DNA from: Larus michahellis
Lineage: Eukaryota; Chordata; Aves; Charadriiformes; Laridae
Assembly (NCBI RefSeq): GCF_964199755.1
Contig: NC_133898.1
Coordinates: 127,904,224-127,968,223 of the forward strand
Length of the DNA stretch: 64,000 nucleotides
Direction of reading: 5' to 3'
Within the stretch, counting starts at the first letter, position 1; each line of letters starts with the position of its first letter. The position numbers were made by a program, and so were the translations under genes. Below the pieces are notes generated by a model. That model searched no databases and was not told the DNA's origin. It saw only the letters and a list, made by a program, of their open reading frames with translations. Below, in pieces: positions 22,050 to 34,808 of this stretch.

Positions 22050-22511
22050 CCCAGGCGTTTGAGCCAAAACAGTACTCCTTGCACCCCAGGGCAGCTGGAC
22101 GCCAGCGATTCCTGTTGGGTTCTTACTGCCTGAACAGCAAGACCTTCATCAGGTAGGTAATTGCTGGCTCTCTTTCTGGAAAAGTGACCATTCAGCTCCT
22201 CTGTTCAATTCCCATCACTCGAGACTCATCTGCATGGCCAACTGCTGGAAGTATCCATGCATGTAATTAGGCCACCAGAGATGTCTGGGAATAAAGAATC
22301 ATTGCAAGACATGCAGAGTGGTACGGAGCTCAGAATTGTTCTTAAGCCAAAGGTAGAGGGAACACCATCTGCTTGAGTTGGAGGTAGGCTCTCTGCAGTT
22401 CAGTATCCTGGGCAGAGTGCCCAGGCTTCTGCACCACCTGGGTCCTCCATGTCCTTATTGCCGTGGTGTCCCCCTCCGCAGCCCCGTCCAGACCCGGGAC
22501 AGGTGTCAGCC

Positions 22512-24026
22512 ATGAAGATCCTGTACCTGCTCTTCTCCATCTTCCTCCTGTTGATCCAGGGTGCTGCAGGTGAGAGGGAAAGAAGGGAGGTGGGGGAGGG
22601 GTGAGTGCCCATCAGAGGGGTTTCCCGTGTGCCGCAAAGTCTCCACGTCACTTGCAGTGATGCAAAGGTTAGCGGAGATGGAGGAGAAGGCATTTTCCAC
22701 ATGCCCTTCCAAGAGCACATGGTAGAGCGAGCTCTTGGCAACAGAATCCTGGCTTCTTCTGTGTGTCAGCAAGGGGTTTCCTTTCAGGTTCCAGCCCTGC
22801 ACCCAGCTGTTCCTCTTTGGGTGTCCCTGGAGGATCTTTTGAGCTGTGCAGGGATGGGAGAGCCCCAGGGGGTTGTTGGCTCTGTGGGTTGCCCGCGGCA
22901 CAAAGCGGTCCCTTCTGGTCTAGTGCCGCCTCAGCAGCATGTCCCAACACCTCATTGCCCCAAGGCATGATCCCTGCAAGGGCTGGGCAAGGACTTTCCA
23001 TCAGAGGTGCCTCCAAGGCAAGGGTGCAGCCAGGACAGGGAATTGGGCCGCAGGCAGTGCTCTGCTTGCCAGCTCTGCTGGTCCAGGCAGTGGTGGACAT
23101 GAAGCTGGGGAGCCAGCATGGCTCTTCCTTGACCTCATGACCTCATGCTGTTCTTCCCCATGGTCTGTCCTTGTGTGCATCCACACTGGTGTGAACGAGT
23201 CCTTCTGGGTGAGACAGGTTGCCATTGAAGCTGTGGCTATGGTGAGCTTGAAGCTGAGCCCATTTATTGGCCTGAAATGCATGGGGAAGGTAAGCATTTC
23301 TGCAACCACGTGCTGCTAGACCAGATTATCCCTTTAATGTTTTGTGTGTAGCATTCCCCATGGAAACAGGAAACCAATTCGGATGCATACAAAGAGGCGG
23401 ATACTGTACCTTGGGGCGCTGCCGCCGCCCTCATACGTCTTTGGGAAGATGTTCGATATTTTACGCATGCTGCAGAAGGTAAGGTCTTTATTCGTGGCTA
23501 AGGAAAGAGTTTCCTCCTTTCTCTAAAAAAATATCTGTTAAAAATGTCTTTCCAGCCAATGCCTGGTAAATTCTCTCCTGCATTTCTGCTTTGTGGGAGA
23601 GGCCCAAGAAGGAAGGGAAAAGCCCTTGAAGGTCTGGTCCTGCCTGCTGTGGGACTGCATGAACCCTGGCACACCCAGCACCCGCCAACGCTCCTTCAGT
23701 GCCGCGACACTCATTCAGGCTTTGCAGAGGGCTCTCCCAAGCCAGCCAAGAGCAAAGCACGCACTGTCCTTGGACAGTATCGAGCACACGATCCTGCTTT
23801 TGCTGCATCTGGATAGGCTTGGAGTCAGGGCTGCCAGCACTAAGACAACACAGGTCCAAAGTGTGTGCAATAAGGACGGAACCTCACCTCCGTGGAGCCT
23901 GATGCTCTTGCACCGTGGACCTGTCTTGTCCTTGCAGGGGAGGTGTGAAAGGGTGCGAGGAAGGGAAAAGTAAGTTACAAGAGGTGACGTGCTCATCTCC
24001 TTTCTTCATACAGCATCTGGGGTTGA
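22512..24026 (+). CDS. AvBD1/3: AvBD1/3-type beta-defensin A5 (peptide type P4)
   Basis: The coding exons are 22512-22569, 23352-23478 and 24014-24026; the acceptor before the start is 22481/22482. The product is 65 residues. After the common signal come AFPMETGNQFG, the core CIQRGGYCTLGRC, the arginine-rich loop RRPHTSLGR, and the tail CCRSIWG. Charge is about +5. This is the most divergent mature exon of the five types: even conserved residues such as Gly and Thr often use other codons (GGC, ACC), so its exon is older than, or was imported separately from, its near-identical introns. Intron 3 is also unusual just after the donor (gtaaggtctttattcgtgg). Poly(A) signal is at 24240-24245. The mature exon is identical to A12. 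Confidence 0.93.
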
Positions 24027-26306
24027 GACCCTGAACTCTGCAAGCAGGACGTCCCCCTCGCTTCTGGCTCCTGGACCCATCTCCTGATGTCCTCTCCCCT
24101 CCCTGCCTCTGCCGTCCCCAGGTGCTGTGACAGCAGGAGTGGAAGCGCTGCTCCTGCTTGATGCCCGGGTGCTCGTGGGCCAGAGCCATCCCGTCACAGA
24201 CCTGGTGCTGTTGGGGCAGAGGCTGCTTTTCCCGGCTTGAATAAAGATGAGCAGTTTGGCATTGCAGCGTGTGGGACGTGTGGCTATTCTGTTGTGGTGG
24301 AGGGTGTTTTGTGCCTGCTGGCTCTGGTGGTGGTGGTGGGTTGGTGTCAGGAGAAGCACCGGACATGCTGGGGGTCACAAGCATGGCCGTCCCTGGGGTG
24401 CTCTTAACTGGCAGTGGCGTGTTGACACTGATCCTGCCAGTCCCTGCTGGGCCAAGGGCTTTGCTGTGGGTGTGATGGAGGTGCTCTACGGATGGTCCCT
24501 CCTGGGAAGTGGGAGGCCTGTCCTGCTCCTGCCGGTCACAGCTGTCCCTTGCCCCTGACAGCCATGGGAATCCCTCCCAGGATTCATGTGCAGGGCTGTG
24601 CTGGGTGGTGCGTCCCTTGGTTGGGCATGGCCAGGGCCGCCCTCCCAACCAGCCCTAGAGGCCCTGAAGTTCCTCCTTGTCCTGCTCCAGCATGCTGCAG
24701 CCCTCCTGGCTGTGGGCCATGTGGGAGATGCGCTGCACCACTACTTGTCTCAGCAGGCAGGAGGAGGAGGAGGAGGTCATGCAGGTCCGGCTCCAGGTGA
24801 CCTGTGAACTGTGTCCTATTCACTATGGCCCTGAAATGTCCAAATCTGTAGTCCCACAGGGAGTAAGCAGGTTGACTTCTTCTCTCTGCCCAGCTGGAGG
24901 CAATCTGCGATGACAATGCTTTTCTCCATCAAAGGCTCTGCTCCATCAAAGGCAGTGACCTCTACCTGTCTGCAGAAGCAAACCTCACGCTTTAGGTTCC
25001 CTGGGTGGTTCCATACCCGCCTGTGTCTACACACTCATGCGTGTGTGAGCAACTACTCACCTTGAGTGTTTGGTGGTGCCTTTCCCTGCCAAGAAGGCAA
25101 AACCTTCTCTGCCATTGTTTTTCTGATCGGGCAATGTGGTGAGGAATGTTCAGGTTATCCCTGCCTGCCATGGCCTTTCCTCCCCCTGTGCTCACCTCTC
25201 ATTATATCGAGCCAGCAGCATTCCCCTTGAGCACCTTTCACCTCTGTAGGGAGAACTTGTTCCACTCCCGCAGGAACTTCTTGGCCCACAACGTCTCAAA
25301 CAGAGAAAGACTGTCTTTTATCTACAATACGTGGCCTTTTCTGTTGTCTGTCATGCGTCGGATGACTGATTGTCTGGGTGAGTCAGTGGTTGTCAGAGCC
25401 CAGAACATGCTGAAAGTGAAACTGGGTTTCCTGACTACAAGAAGGATTGGAAATGTGTCTTGAAACATGAGGAAGGTTCCTGAGACCTCATGTTGTGGTG
25501 TGCATGGGGACTGTCCTGGACAAAGCAGGGAGATGCGATTCAAGCAGCAGTGCAGAGATTTCCCAGCCTTTCAGGCTTACACTCACTTGGAAGGTGGCTT
25601 TGTACTGACCGTACTGGTCAGCAGGGGCCTCCCTCACCAAGTGCCGGGCACCCCCCGGTACATACATTTCCCTCAACTCCAGAACCTGGGTCAGTCCTTG
25701 ACCCCGGTTTGACTATTGGCATTGCGTTGAGTGTTGGCACGAAGACCTCCTGATGTGTAAACCTTCTCTGCTTTAGCCCTTGGGTAAGGGGAGGCGGAAG
25801 TGCAAAACCAAATGCACTAGCAATGCGTAACTGCCTCTGAAAGTCCATCTTGTCTCCCCTTTTTCTCTGTCTCTCCAGAAGTGTAGCTCTCCTCAAGAGT
25901 TGAGTCTTGGATGCAAAAGGCCTGAGGGATGACTCCTTCCGAGGGAAGATATTCTGTTTGCATTCTCCACGTGTCTTTGAAGGTTGCTTTGCTTAATTGT
26001 GCAGTAGTCAGGCATTACTTCTCCCATGTGTCCTCTAAGAAAATACAAAGAGAAAAGTGAGAAATAAGACGACGGAAAAACATCAACTGGATTGCCACAC
26101 AGGCCAATGCTTCCCCAGCTGCTCCCAGGATATCCAAAAGGTGCGTATCTGACAGACATCCTTAGGAACAGGCCACAGAAGACATCACCCTCCGTTACTT
26201 GAGATAGCCCCTCTGCAGTTTGGAATATTACTGTGTGCTGTCATCCCCAGGAGATTTAGTCTATCCTTGTCTGCAGCCCTGTGAAGACCCAGGCCAGGTG
26301 TCAGCC

Positions 26307-28031
26307 ATGAAGATCCTGTCCCTGCTCTTCCCATTCTTCCTCGTGTTGATCCAGGGTGCTGCAGGTGAGAGGGCGAGAAGGGAGATGGCGTGAGGTGTGA
26401 GTCCCCATCAGTAGGAACCTCCTTGTCCTGGGAAGTGAACACTTTTGCCAAAGACAAGGAGGGGAACGTTTTTGCAGTTGTCTCAGAGCTCCTATGTAAT
26501 GGCATACATCTGGGTGTGGTTATGGCTGTTACCATTTGCAGTGCGTATAGAGGAATCCAGCCCAAAGAAAGGACTTTGTTTCTTCTGAGGTTTAGGGAGG
26601 GAATCAGCCCTGGGCTCCAATTCCCGAGATTTGCTGCCGCTCTGGGAGGTGTCTCTGGATGAGCTACTCCTGAAGTCACTGTAGGCACAGGCTACACAGA
26701 CCATCCTAGGTGTCCAAAATGTGGGCACTCCGGGGCAGAGTTTTCTGAGCGTGATATGCAGTACAGTTTGAGGGCCCTTTGACCTCTTAGACCTCCAATC
26801 CATCCCGGTACTGTGTGACTTAGCTGAGAATTTCTGGTGGAGGTTAACAACTTAGTGGGGTGGCTGGAGGCCATGGCACAGCCTTCTGCAGCCCTACGGC
26901 CAGAGACAGCTAGACACCAGGCCTTTAGCTTAGAACTCTCCAGGATACACTGCTCATGCTGTCCAGTAGCATTGAACCTGAGTGTCCCAAAGCACTATTG
27001 TCCCGAGCCATGACCCCTGCAAGGGCTGGGCAAGGGCTTTCCATCAGAAGCCAGTCAAAGGTGGGGTACTGCCAGGACGGGGATGTCGAATGGGAGAAGT
27101 GCCCCGCTTGCCAACTCTGCTGCTCAAGGCAGCGGTGGACACAAAGCTGGGGAGTCAGCGTGACTCTTACTCAGCCTCAGTTTGGTCCTTCCCACGGTCT
27201 GTTCTTGTGTGCACCCACTTGAGAGTGAGAGAGTCCTTCTGGGTGAGACACGTTGCCATTGAAGCTGTGGTTATGGTGAGGTTGAAGCTGAGCCCATTTA
27301 TTGGCCTGAAATGCACGGGGAGTGTCAGACTTTCTGCAACCACATGCCGCTAGACCAGATCAATGTTCTAATAGTTTCTCTGTTCATGACCTTCCATGGC
27401 ACCAGGAAGTGCAAAATGATGCAGACGACAAGGGGGATTCTGTGTTTTTGGGGGATGCCGTTTCCCCTATAGATTCGTGGGAGTTTGTTCAACATTCAGG
27501 CACTGCTGCAAAAGGTAAGTTCTGGAAACAGTTTGCCTCTATTTATATAGTTATTATTGTCTTTCAAGCCAGCTCCTGCTTGGCAGCTTTGTGCATTCAT
27601 GCCCAGAGGGAAAAGCCAGGGAAAGAAGGGAAAAGTCCTTGTGGGTTTGGACCTGTCTGCTGTTGGTGCTGAAGGAGCCCAAGGTCAGCCAGTGCCTCCC
27701 CGCCCTCTTTCAGCCCCATGGAGGCTTGCCCACTGACAATACAGAAAGCTCAGCCTTGTTGTCCAAATGAGAAGGCTGTCCCTTGGGTAGTGTGAGGCAC
27801 AGGACTCTCCTCTTGATGTCTCTAAAGAGCCTTGGAGCCAAGGCTGCCAACACTACGGAGAGCACAGGGCAAACCAACTGGAATGGCTGGAGTTTACATC
27901 TGTGAGGTTGTCTTATCCCCCTGCACTTGTTTGTCACAGGAGAGGAGGTGGGAGAGAGTGGGAGGAAGGGAAAAGTGAGTTACAACAGGTGACGTGCTCA
28001 TCTCCTTTCTTCATACAGCGTCTGGGGTTGA
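26307..28031 (+). pseudogene. AvBD1/3-type pseudogene B6
   Basis: Exon equivalents are 26307-26364 (signal; acceptor 26276/26277), about 27391-27514 (cysteine core) and from 28019. It has the same condition as B4: no usable A-type acceptor before the core and a stop just before the first cysteine. The last exon begins CG instead of CA as in B4, a difference shared by B8, B11 and B13. Confidence 0.82.
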
Positions 28032-28104
28032 GACCCTGAACTCTGCAAGCAGGACGTCCCCCTCGCTTCTGGCTCCTGGACCCATCTCGTGATGTCCTCC
28101 CCCC

Positions 28105-28799
28105 TCCCTCCTCTCCCCGTTTGTGATTGGGCTGCCGTGCCCAGTACTACTGACTCAGAAAGGCAAGAGCCAGGAGGTACGGAGAAGGTAGCAAATCCTT
28201 ATTTGTGGAGCACAAGAGCTTTGTTACAAGGTCCCAGCTCTGGTCCCAGTTGCAGAACCCACCGCAGGAACATTTCTTTAAAGAAATGGGGTGTGAGAGA
28301 CCCCGGGGGGATGCCACAGCAACCAGGAGAAGTCACACGTGACTCATGATCTCACTGGAGGAAAATAAATATCTGTACCCAAAAGTCTGGTTTCTGCCTT
28401 CCTTCATCTGCATCATGTCTATAGGGAAACCTCATTATCTACTGGGCAGCTTCACTGTAGTATCAGATAAATCCTCCATTTTTACAGACACTTAATTCAT
28501 TCAGATCTTACCTTCTGCTCCCTGGAGCATGAGGAGGACGAGGACACAGAGGCCAGGCTGGAGTTGCTGGTACCTCAAAATGTCCATCTCAAAAGCTCCT
28601 TTTCCTGCTTCTCCCCCTGCCAGAGAAAAAGAAGCATTGCTTCCCTGTTCTGACACCTCTGAGAAGGCTTCCCAGGCCTTCAGCCATGGGTCTTGTGTCA
28701 TCTTGCCTTGTGTAAGAACCGCTTGGTGCTGTGGTTTGCTGGACGCTTCTTGGGACACACGCACACACACATGCACTGCATCCCTGTTCATTAGTAACC
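28105..28799 (-). pseudogene. Inverted AvBD5 fragment, copy 2
   Basis: Near-identical to the fragment at 19596, with the same signal-exon remnant and the same junction with the preceding defensin last exon. Confidence 0.8.
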
Positions 28800-29153
28800 A
28801 GCACCAGGCTGCTGCTCTGCCACAAAACGGAACTTCTCCTGCTTCTCTTCAAGAAGCTCTCCCAGTAAAATCCAAGACCAGCCTTCTGGCACTGGGCCCT
28901 CTTCTTCTGCTAAGCATGCAGAAGCCATCTTCCACTTTTTTCATGATCGTTATCTTGACACCGTGTCTTGAAATCTCAATGGCGTGTGAGGGGAAAAGGC
29001 TGAGAGGCCAGGCTCCACAGCCAAAATCCCCAGCAGGTAACCCCTTGGAGTTGGGGCGACCAGATTGCTCTTCCATACACCCTGGGAGTCAGTTGCCAAG
29101 TTGGGCATGCAGCACAGAGCCCTCCTGCCCAAAAAGAGCAGCCACTTTACATA

Positions 29154-29925
29154 AAATCATAGAATCATAGGATCATAGGGTTGGAAGGGACCTCTGGAGA
29201 TCATCCCGTCCAACCCCCTGCCAGAGCAGGGTCACCTTAGAGCAGGTGGCACAGGAACGCGTCCAGGTGGGGTCGGAATATCTCCAGAGACAGAGACTCC
29301 ACCACCTCTCTGGGCAGCCTGTGCCAGTGCTCCGCCACCCTCACAGGAAAGAAGTTCCTCCTCATGTTGAGATGGAACTTCCTGTGGTCAAGTTTGTGCC
29401 CGTTACCCCTTGTCCTGTCCCTGGGCACCACTGAGAAGAGCCTGGCCCCATCCTCCTGACACCCACCCTTTCAGTATTTATAAGTGTTGATAAGGTCCCG
29501 CCTCGGCCGTCTTTTTTCCAGACTGAAGAGACCCAAATCCCTCAGCCTTTCTTCATAAGAGAGATGTTCCAGTCCCCTCATCATCTTGGTAGCCCTTTGC
29601 TGACCCCTCTCCAGCAGTTCCCTGTCCCTCTTGAACCGGGGAGCCCAGAAGAACTGGACCCAGCACTCCAGGTGTGGCCTCACCAAGGCGGAGTACAGGG
29701 GGAGGATGACTCCCTCGACCTGATGGCCACACTCTTCTTGATGCCCCCCAGCATCCATTGGCCTTCTTGGCCACAAGGGCACATTGCTGACCCATGGTCA
29801 TCCTGTTGTCCACCAGGACTCCCAGGTCTCTTTCCACTGAGCTGCTCTCCAGCAGGTCAGCCCCCCAGCCTGTACTGGTGCGTGGGGTTATTCCTCCCCA
29901 GGTGCAGCACCCTACACTTGCCCTT
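29154..29925 (-). mobile_element. CR1 LINE fragment in B cassette, copy 2
   Basis: Same insertion and truncation point as the element at 20645. A minus frame covers 29471-29782. Confidence 0.93.
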
Positions 29926-30552
29926 TTCTCGATTGCAAGAAGGGCATCAAACGCATTGGCTTCACAAGCGATGGCTACGTCCATCTTATATTTCTTCACC
30001 TTGCATTGCTTTAGGAGGAGACACAGATTTGTTGGATCACCTGGTTTACAGACCTTAACGAGTACCCTGGTGTTCCTCTCACTTTCTCTGAACAGACAGC
30101 AGGGAGATAGTGTCATGGTCAGGTGCACAGACATCTTGTTCCAGAAGAAAGGGTTCTAGCAGTGTCTAGAGGTGGGAAGATTTTCAATATTTCACATGTT
30201 CTTGCACATCACATGCTAGCTGAGTATTCAATCTGATGAGAAGAGACAAAGAAGGACTCCTTTCTTTTGGGACCAGGCTAGTGCTGGTTGGTGTTTGCAC
30301 CAACCAGTTACTTTGTGCATCCCAAAGATTTTTCAGCAAGCCACCACAGCCCGTGTGCCTGCTGTGAGGTGGGGTGTCACAAGAGGTGTTGCATGAGGAT
30401 AACGGTGAAGATTGCAACAGCCCCCAGGAGGCACCTCAGCCTCTCCCATTGCTTCAGAGAGGGATCGTCCCCACACAGCTGGGTCGCTTTCTCATTGGCC
30501 AAGGGGAGATGGGTCAGCAGGAATAAGCGCACGTCCCACCCCCCAGCAATGG

Positions 30553-30559
30553 TATAAAA
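30553..30559 (+). promoter_or_regulatory. TATA box of A7
   Basis: TATAAAA in the conserved A-cassette promoter; exon 1 ends at donor 30662/30663. Confidence 0.8.
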
Positions 30560-31020
30560 CCCAGGCGTTTGAGCCAAAACAGTACTCCTTGCACCCCAGG
30601 GCAGCTGGACGTCAGCGATTCCTGTTGGGTTCTTACTGCCTGAACAGCAAGACCTTCATCAGGTAGGTAATTGCTGGCTCTCTTTCTGGAAAATGACCAT
30701 TCAGCTCCTCTGTTCAATTCCCATCACTCGAGACTCATCTGCATGGCCAACTGCTGGAAGTATCCATGCATGTAATTAGGCCACCAGAGATGTCTGGGAA
30801 AAAAGAATCATTGCAAGACATGCAGAGTGGTACGGAGCTCAGAATTGTTCTTAAGCCAAAGGTAGAGGGAACACCATCTGCTTGAGTTGGAGGTAGGCTC
30901 TCTGCAGTTTAGTATCCTGGGCAGAGTGCCCAGGCTTCTGCACCACCTGGGTCCTCCATGTCCTTATTGCCGTGGTGTCCCCCTCCGCAGCCCCATCCAG
31001 ACCCAGGACAGGTGTCAGCC

Positions 31021-32518
31021 ATGAAGATCCTGTACCTGCTCTTCTCCATCTTCCTCCTGTTGATCCAGGGTGCTGCAGGTGAGAGGGAAAGAAGGGAGGT
31101 GGGGGAGGGGTGAGTGCCCATCAGAGGGGTTTCCCGTGTGCCGCAAAGTCTCCACGTCACTTGCAGTGATGCAAAGGTTAGCGGGGATGGAGGAGAAGGC
31201 ATTTTCCACATGCCCTTCCAAGAGCACATGGTAGAGCGAGCTCTTGGCAACGGAACCCTGGCTTCTTCTGTGCGTCAGCAAGGGGTTTCCTTTCAGGTTC
31301 CAGCCCTGCACCCAGCTGTTCCTCTTTGGGTGTCCCTGGAGGATCTTTTGAGCTGTGCAGGGATGGGAGAGCCCCAGGGGGTTGTTGGCTCTGTGGGTTG
31401 CCCGCGGCACAGAGCGGTCCCTTCTGGTCTAGTGCCGCCTCAGCAGCGTGTCCCAACACCTCATTGCCCCAAGGCACGATCCCTGCAAGGGCTGGGCAAG
31501 GACTTTCCATCAGAGGTGCCTCCAAGGCAAGGGTGCAGCCAGGACAGGGAATTGGGCCGCAGGCAGTGCTCTGCTTGCCAGCTCTGCTGGTCCAGACAGT
31601 GGTGGACATGAAGCTGGGGAGCCACCATGGCTCTTCCTCGACCTCATGCTGTTCCTCCCCACGGTCTGTCCTTGTGTGCACCCACGCTGGTGTGAACGAG
31701 TCCTTCTGGGTGAGACATGTTGCCATTGAAGCTGTGGCTATGGTGAGCTTGAAGCTGAGCCCATTTATTGGCCTGAAATGCATGGGGGGGTGTGAGCATT
31801 TCTGCAACCACGTGCTGCTAGACCAGATTATCCCTTTAATGTTTTGTGTGTAGCATTCCCCATGGAAACAAGATTATCTGAATGCAGGCGAAGAGGGGGA
31901 TACTGCACTTATGCGCCCTGCCTTCCTGGTGGAAGGCACTTTGGGAGATGTCCACCATTTCAACACTGCTGCAGACGGTAAGGTACTGAGTAAGGAAAGA
32001 GATTCTGCCTTTCTCCACAGAAATATCCGTTAGAAATTTCTTTCCAGCCAGTGCCTGGTAAATTCTCTCCTGCATTTCTGCTTTGTGGGAGAGGCCCAAG
32101 AAGGAAGGGAAAAGCCCTTGAAGGTCTGGTCCTGCCTGCTGTGGGACTGCATGAACCCTGGCACACCCAGCACCCGCCAACGCTCCTTCAGTGCCGCGAC
32201 ACTCATTCAGGCTTTGCAGAGGGCTCTCCCAAGCCAGCCAAGAGCAAAGCACGCACTGTCCTTGGACAGTATCGAGCACACGATCCTGCTTTTGCTGCAT
32301 CTGGATAGGCTTGGAGTCAGGGCTGCCAGCACTAAGACAACACAGGTCCAAAGTGTGTGCAATAAGGACGGAACCTCACCTCCGTGGAGCCTGATGCTCT
32401 TGCACCATAGACCTGTCTTGTCCTTGCAGGGGAGGTGTGAAAGGGTGGGAGGAAGGGAAAAGTAAGTTACAAGAGGTGACGTGCTCATCTCCTTTCTTCA
32501 TACAGCATCTGGGGTTGA
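31021..32518 (+). CDS. AvBD1/3: AvBD1/3-type beta-defensin A7 (peptide type P5)
   Basis: The coding exons are 31021-31078, 31854-31977 and 32506-32518; the acceptor before the start is 30990/30991. The product is 64 residues. The mature exon is the short 124-bp form, as in A2. The pro-segment is AFPMETRLSE, the core CRRRGGYCTYAPC, the loop LPGGRHFGR, and the tail CCRRIWG. Charge is about +6. It differs from P2 at six bases by my count, five of which replace an amino acid (G/A, S/P, A/G, L/P, K/R). Poly(A) signal is at 32732-32737. The 3' flank carries a local oddity, a run of C at about 33125-33134, not seen in other copies. The mature exon is identical to A14. Confidence 0.93.
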
Positions 32519-34808
32519 GACCCTGAACTCTGCAAGCAGGACGTCCCCCTCGCTTCTGGCTCCTGGACCCATCTCCTGATGTCCTCTCCCCTCCCTGCCT
32601 CTGCCGTCCCCAGGTGCTGTGACAGCAGGAGTGGAAGCGCTGCTCCTGCTTGATGCCCGGGTGCTCGTGGGCCAGAGCCATCCCGTCACAGACCTGGTGC
32701 TGTTGGGGCAGAGGCTGCTTTTCCCGGCTTGAATAAAGATGAGCAGTTTGGCATTGCAGCGTGTGGGACGTGTGGCTATTCTGTTGTGGTGGAGGGTGTT
32801 TTGTGCCTGCTGGCTCTGGTGGTGGTGGTGGGTTGGTGTCAGGAGAAGCACCGGACATGCTGGGGGTCACAAGCATGGCCGTCCCTGGGGTGCTCTTAAC
32901 TGGCAGTGGCGTGTTGACACTGATCCTGCCAGTCCCTGCTGGGCCAAGGGCTTTGCTGTGGGTGTGATGGAGGTGCTCTACGGATGGTCCCTCCTGGGAA
33001 GTGGGAGGCCTGTCCTGCTCCTGCCGGTCACAGCTGTCCCTTGCCCCTGACAGCCATGGGAATCCCTCACAGGATTCATGTGCAGGGCTGTGCTGGGTGG
33101 TGCGTCCCTTGGTTGGGCAAGGGACCCCCCCCCCAGGGCCGCCCTCCCAACCAGCCCTAGAGGCCCTGAAGTTCCTCCTTGTCCTGCTCCAGCATGCTGC
33201 AGCCCTCCTGGCTGTGGGCCATGTGGGAGATGCGCTGCACCACTACTTGTCTCAGCAGGCAGGAGGAGGAGGAGGAGGTCATGCAGGTCCGGCTCCAGGT
33301 GACCTGTGAACTGTGTCCTATTCACTATGGCCCTGAAATGTCCAAATCTGTAGTCCCACAGGGAGTAAGCAGGTTGACTTCTTCTCTCTGCCCGGCTGGA
33401 GGCAATCTGCGATGACAATGCTCTTCTCCATCAAAGGCTCTGCTCCATCAAAGGCAGTGACCTCTACCTGTCTGCAGAAGCAAACCTCACGCTTTAGGTT
33501 CCCTGGGTGGTTCCATACCCGCCTGTGTCTACACACTCATGCGTGTGTGAGCAACTACTCACCTTGAGTGTTTGGTGGTGCCTTTCCCTGCCAAGAAGGC
33601 AAAACCTTCTCTGCCATTGTTTTTCTGATCGGGCAATGTGGTGAGGAATGTTCAGGTCATCCCTGCCTGCCATGGCCTTTCCTCCCCCTGTGCTCACCTC
33701 TCATTATATCGAGCCAGCAGCATTCCCCTTGAGCACCTTTCACCTCTGTAGGGAGAACTTGTTCCACTCCCGCAGGAACTTCTTGGCCCACAACGTCTCA
33801 AACAGAGAAAGACTGTCTTTTATCTACAATACGTGGCCTTTTCTGTTGTCTGTCATGCGTCGGATGACTGATTGTCTGGGTGAGTCAGTGGTTGTCAGAG
33901 CCCAGAACATGCTGAAAGTGAAACTGGGTTTCCTGACTACAAGAAGGATTGGAAATGTGTCTTGAAACATGAGGAAGGTTCCTGAGACCTCATGTTGTGG
34001 TGTGCATGGGGACTGTCCTGGACAAAGCAGGGAGATGCGATTCAAGCAGCAGTGCAGAGATTTCCCAGCCTTTCAGGCTTACACTCACTTGGAAGGTGGC
34101 TTTGTACTGACCGTACTGGTCAGCAGGGGCCTCCCTCACCAAGTGCCGGGCACCCCCCGGTACATACATTTCCCTCAACTCCAGAACCTGGGTCAGTCCT
34201 TGACCCCGGTTTGACTATTGGCATTGCGTTGAGTGTTGGCACGAAGACCTCCTGATGTGTAAACCTTCTCTGCTTTAGCCCTTGGGTAAGGGGAGGCGGA
34301 AGTGCAAAACCAAATGCACTAGCAATGCGTAACTGCCTCTGAAAGTCCATCTTGTCTCCCCTTTTTCTCTGTCTCTCCAGAAGTGTAGCTCTCCTCAAGA
34401 GTTGAGTCTTGGATGCAAAAGGCCTGAGGGATGACTCCTTCCGAGGGAAGATATTCTGTTTGCATTCTCCACGTGTCTTTGAAGGTTGCTTTGCTTAATT
34501 GTGCAGTAGTCAGGCATTACTTCTCCCATGTGTCCTCTAAGAAAATACAAAGAGAAAAGTGAGAAATAAGACGACGGAAAAACATCAACTGGATTGCCAC
34601 ACAGGCCAATGCTTCCCCAGCTGCTCCCAGGATATCCAAAAGGTGCGTATCTGACAGACATCCTTAGGAACAGGCCACAGAAGACATCACCCTCCGTTAC
34701 TTGAGATAGCCCCTCTGCAGTTTGGAATATTACTGTGTGCTGTCATCCCCAGGAGATTTAGTCTATCCTTGTCTGCAGCCCTGTGAAGACCCAGGCCAGG
34801 TGTCAGCC

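Larger units (their letters stand above)
25058..30361. repeat. B cassette, copy 2 (with B6)
   Basis: Same order of parts as the first B cassette, shifted by about 8.51 kb: unrecognised DNA to about 26203, pseudogene B6, inverted AvBD5 fragment, CR1 fragment (29154-29925), then unrecognised DNA to the A7 promoter region. Confidence 0.85.
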
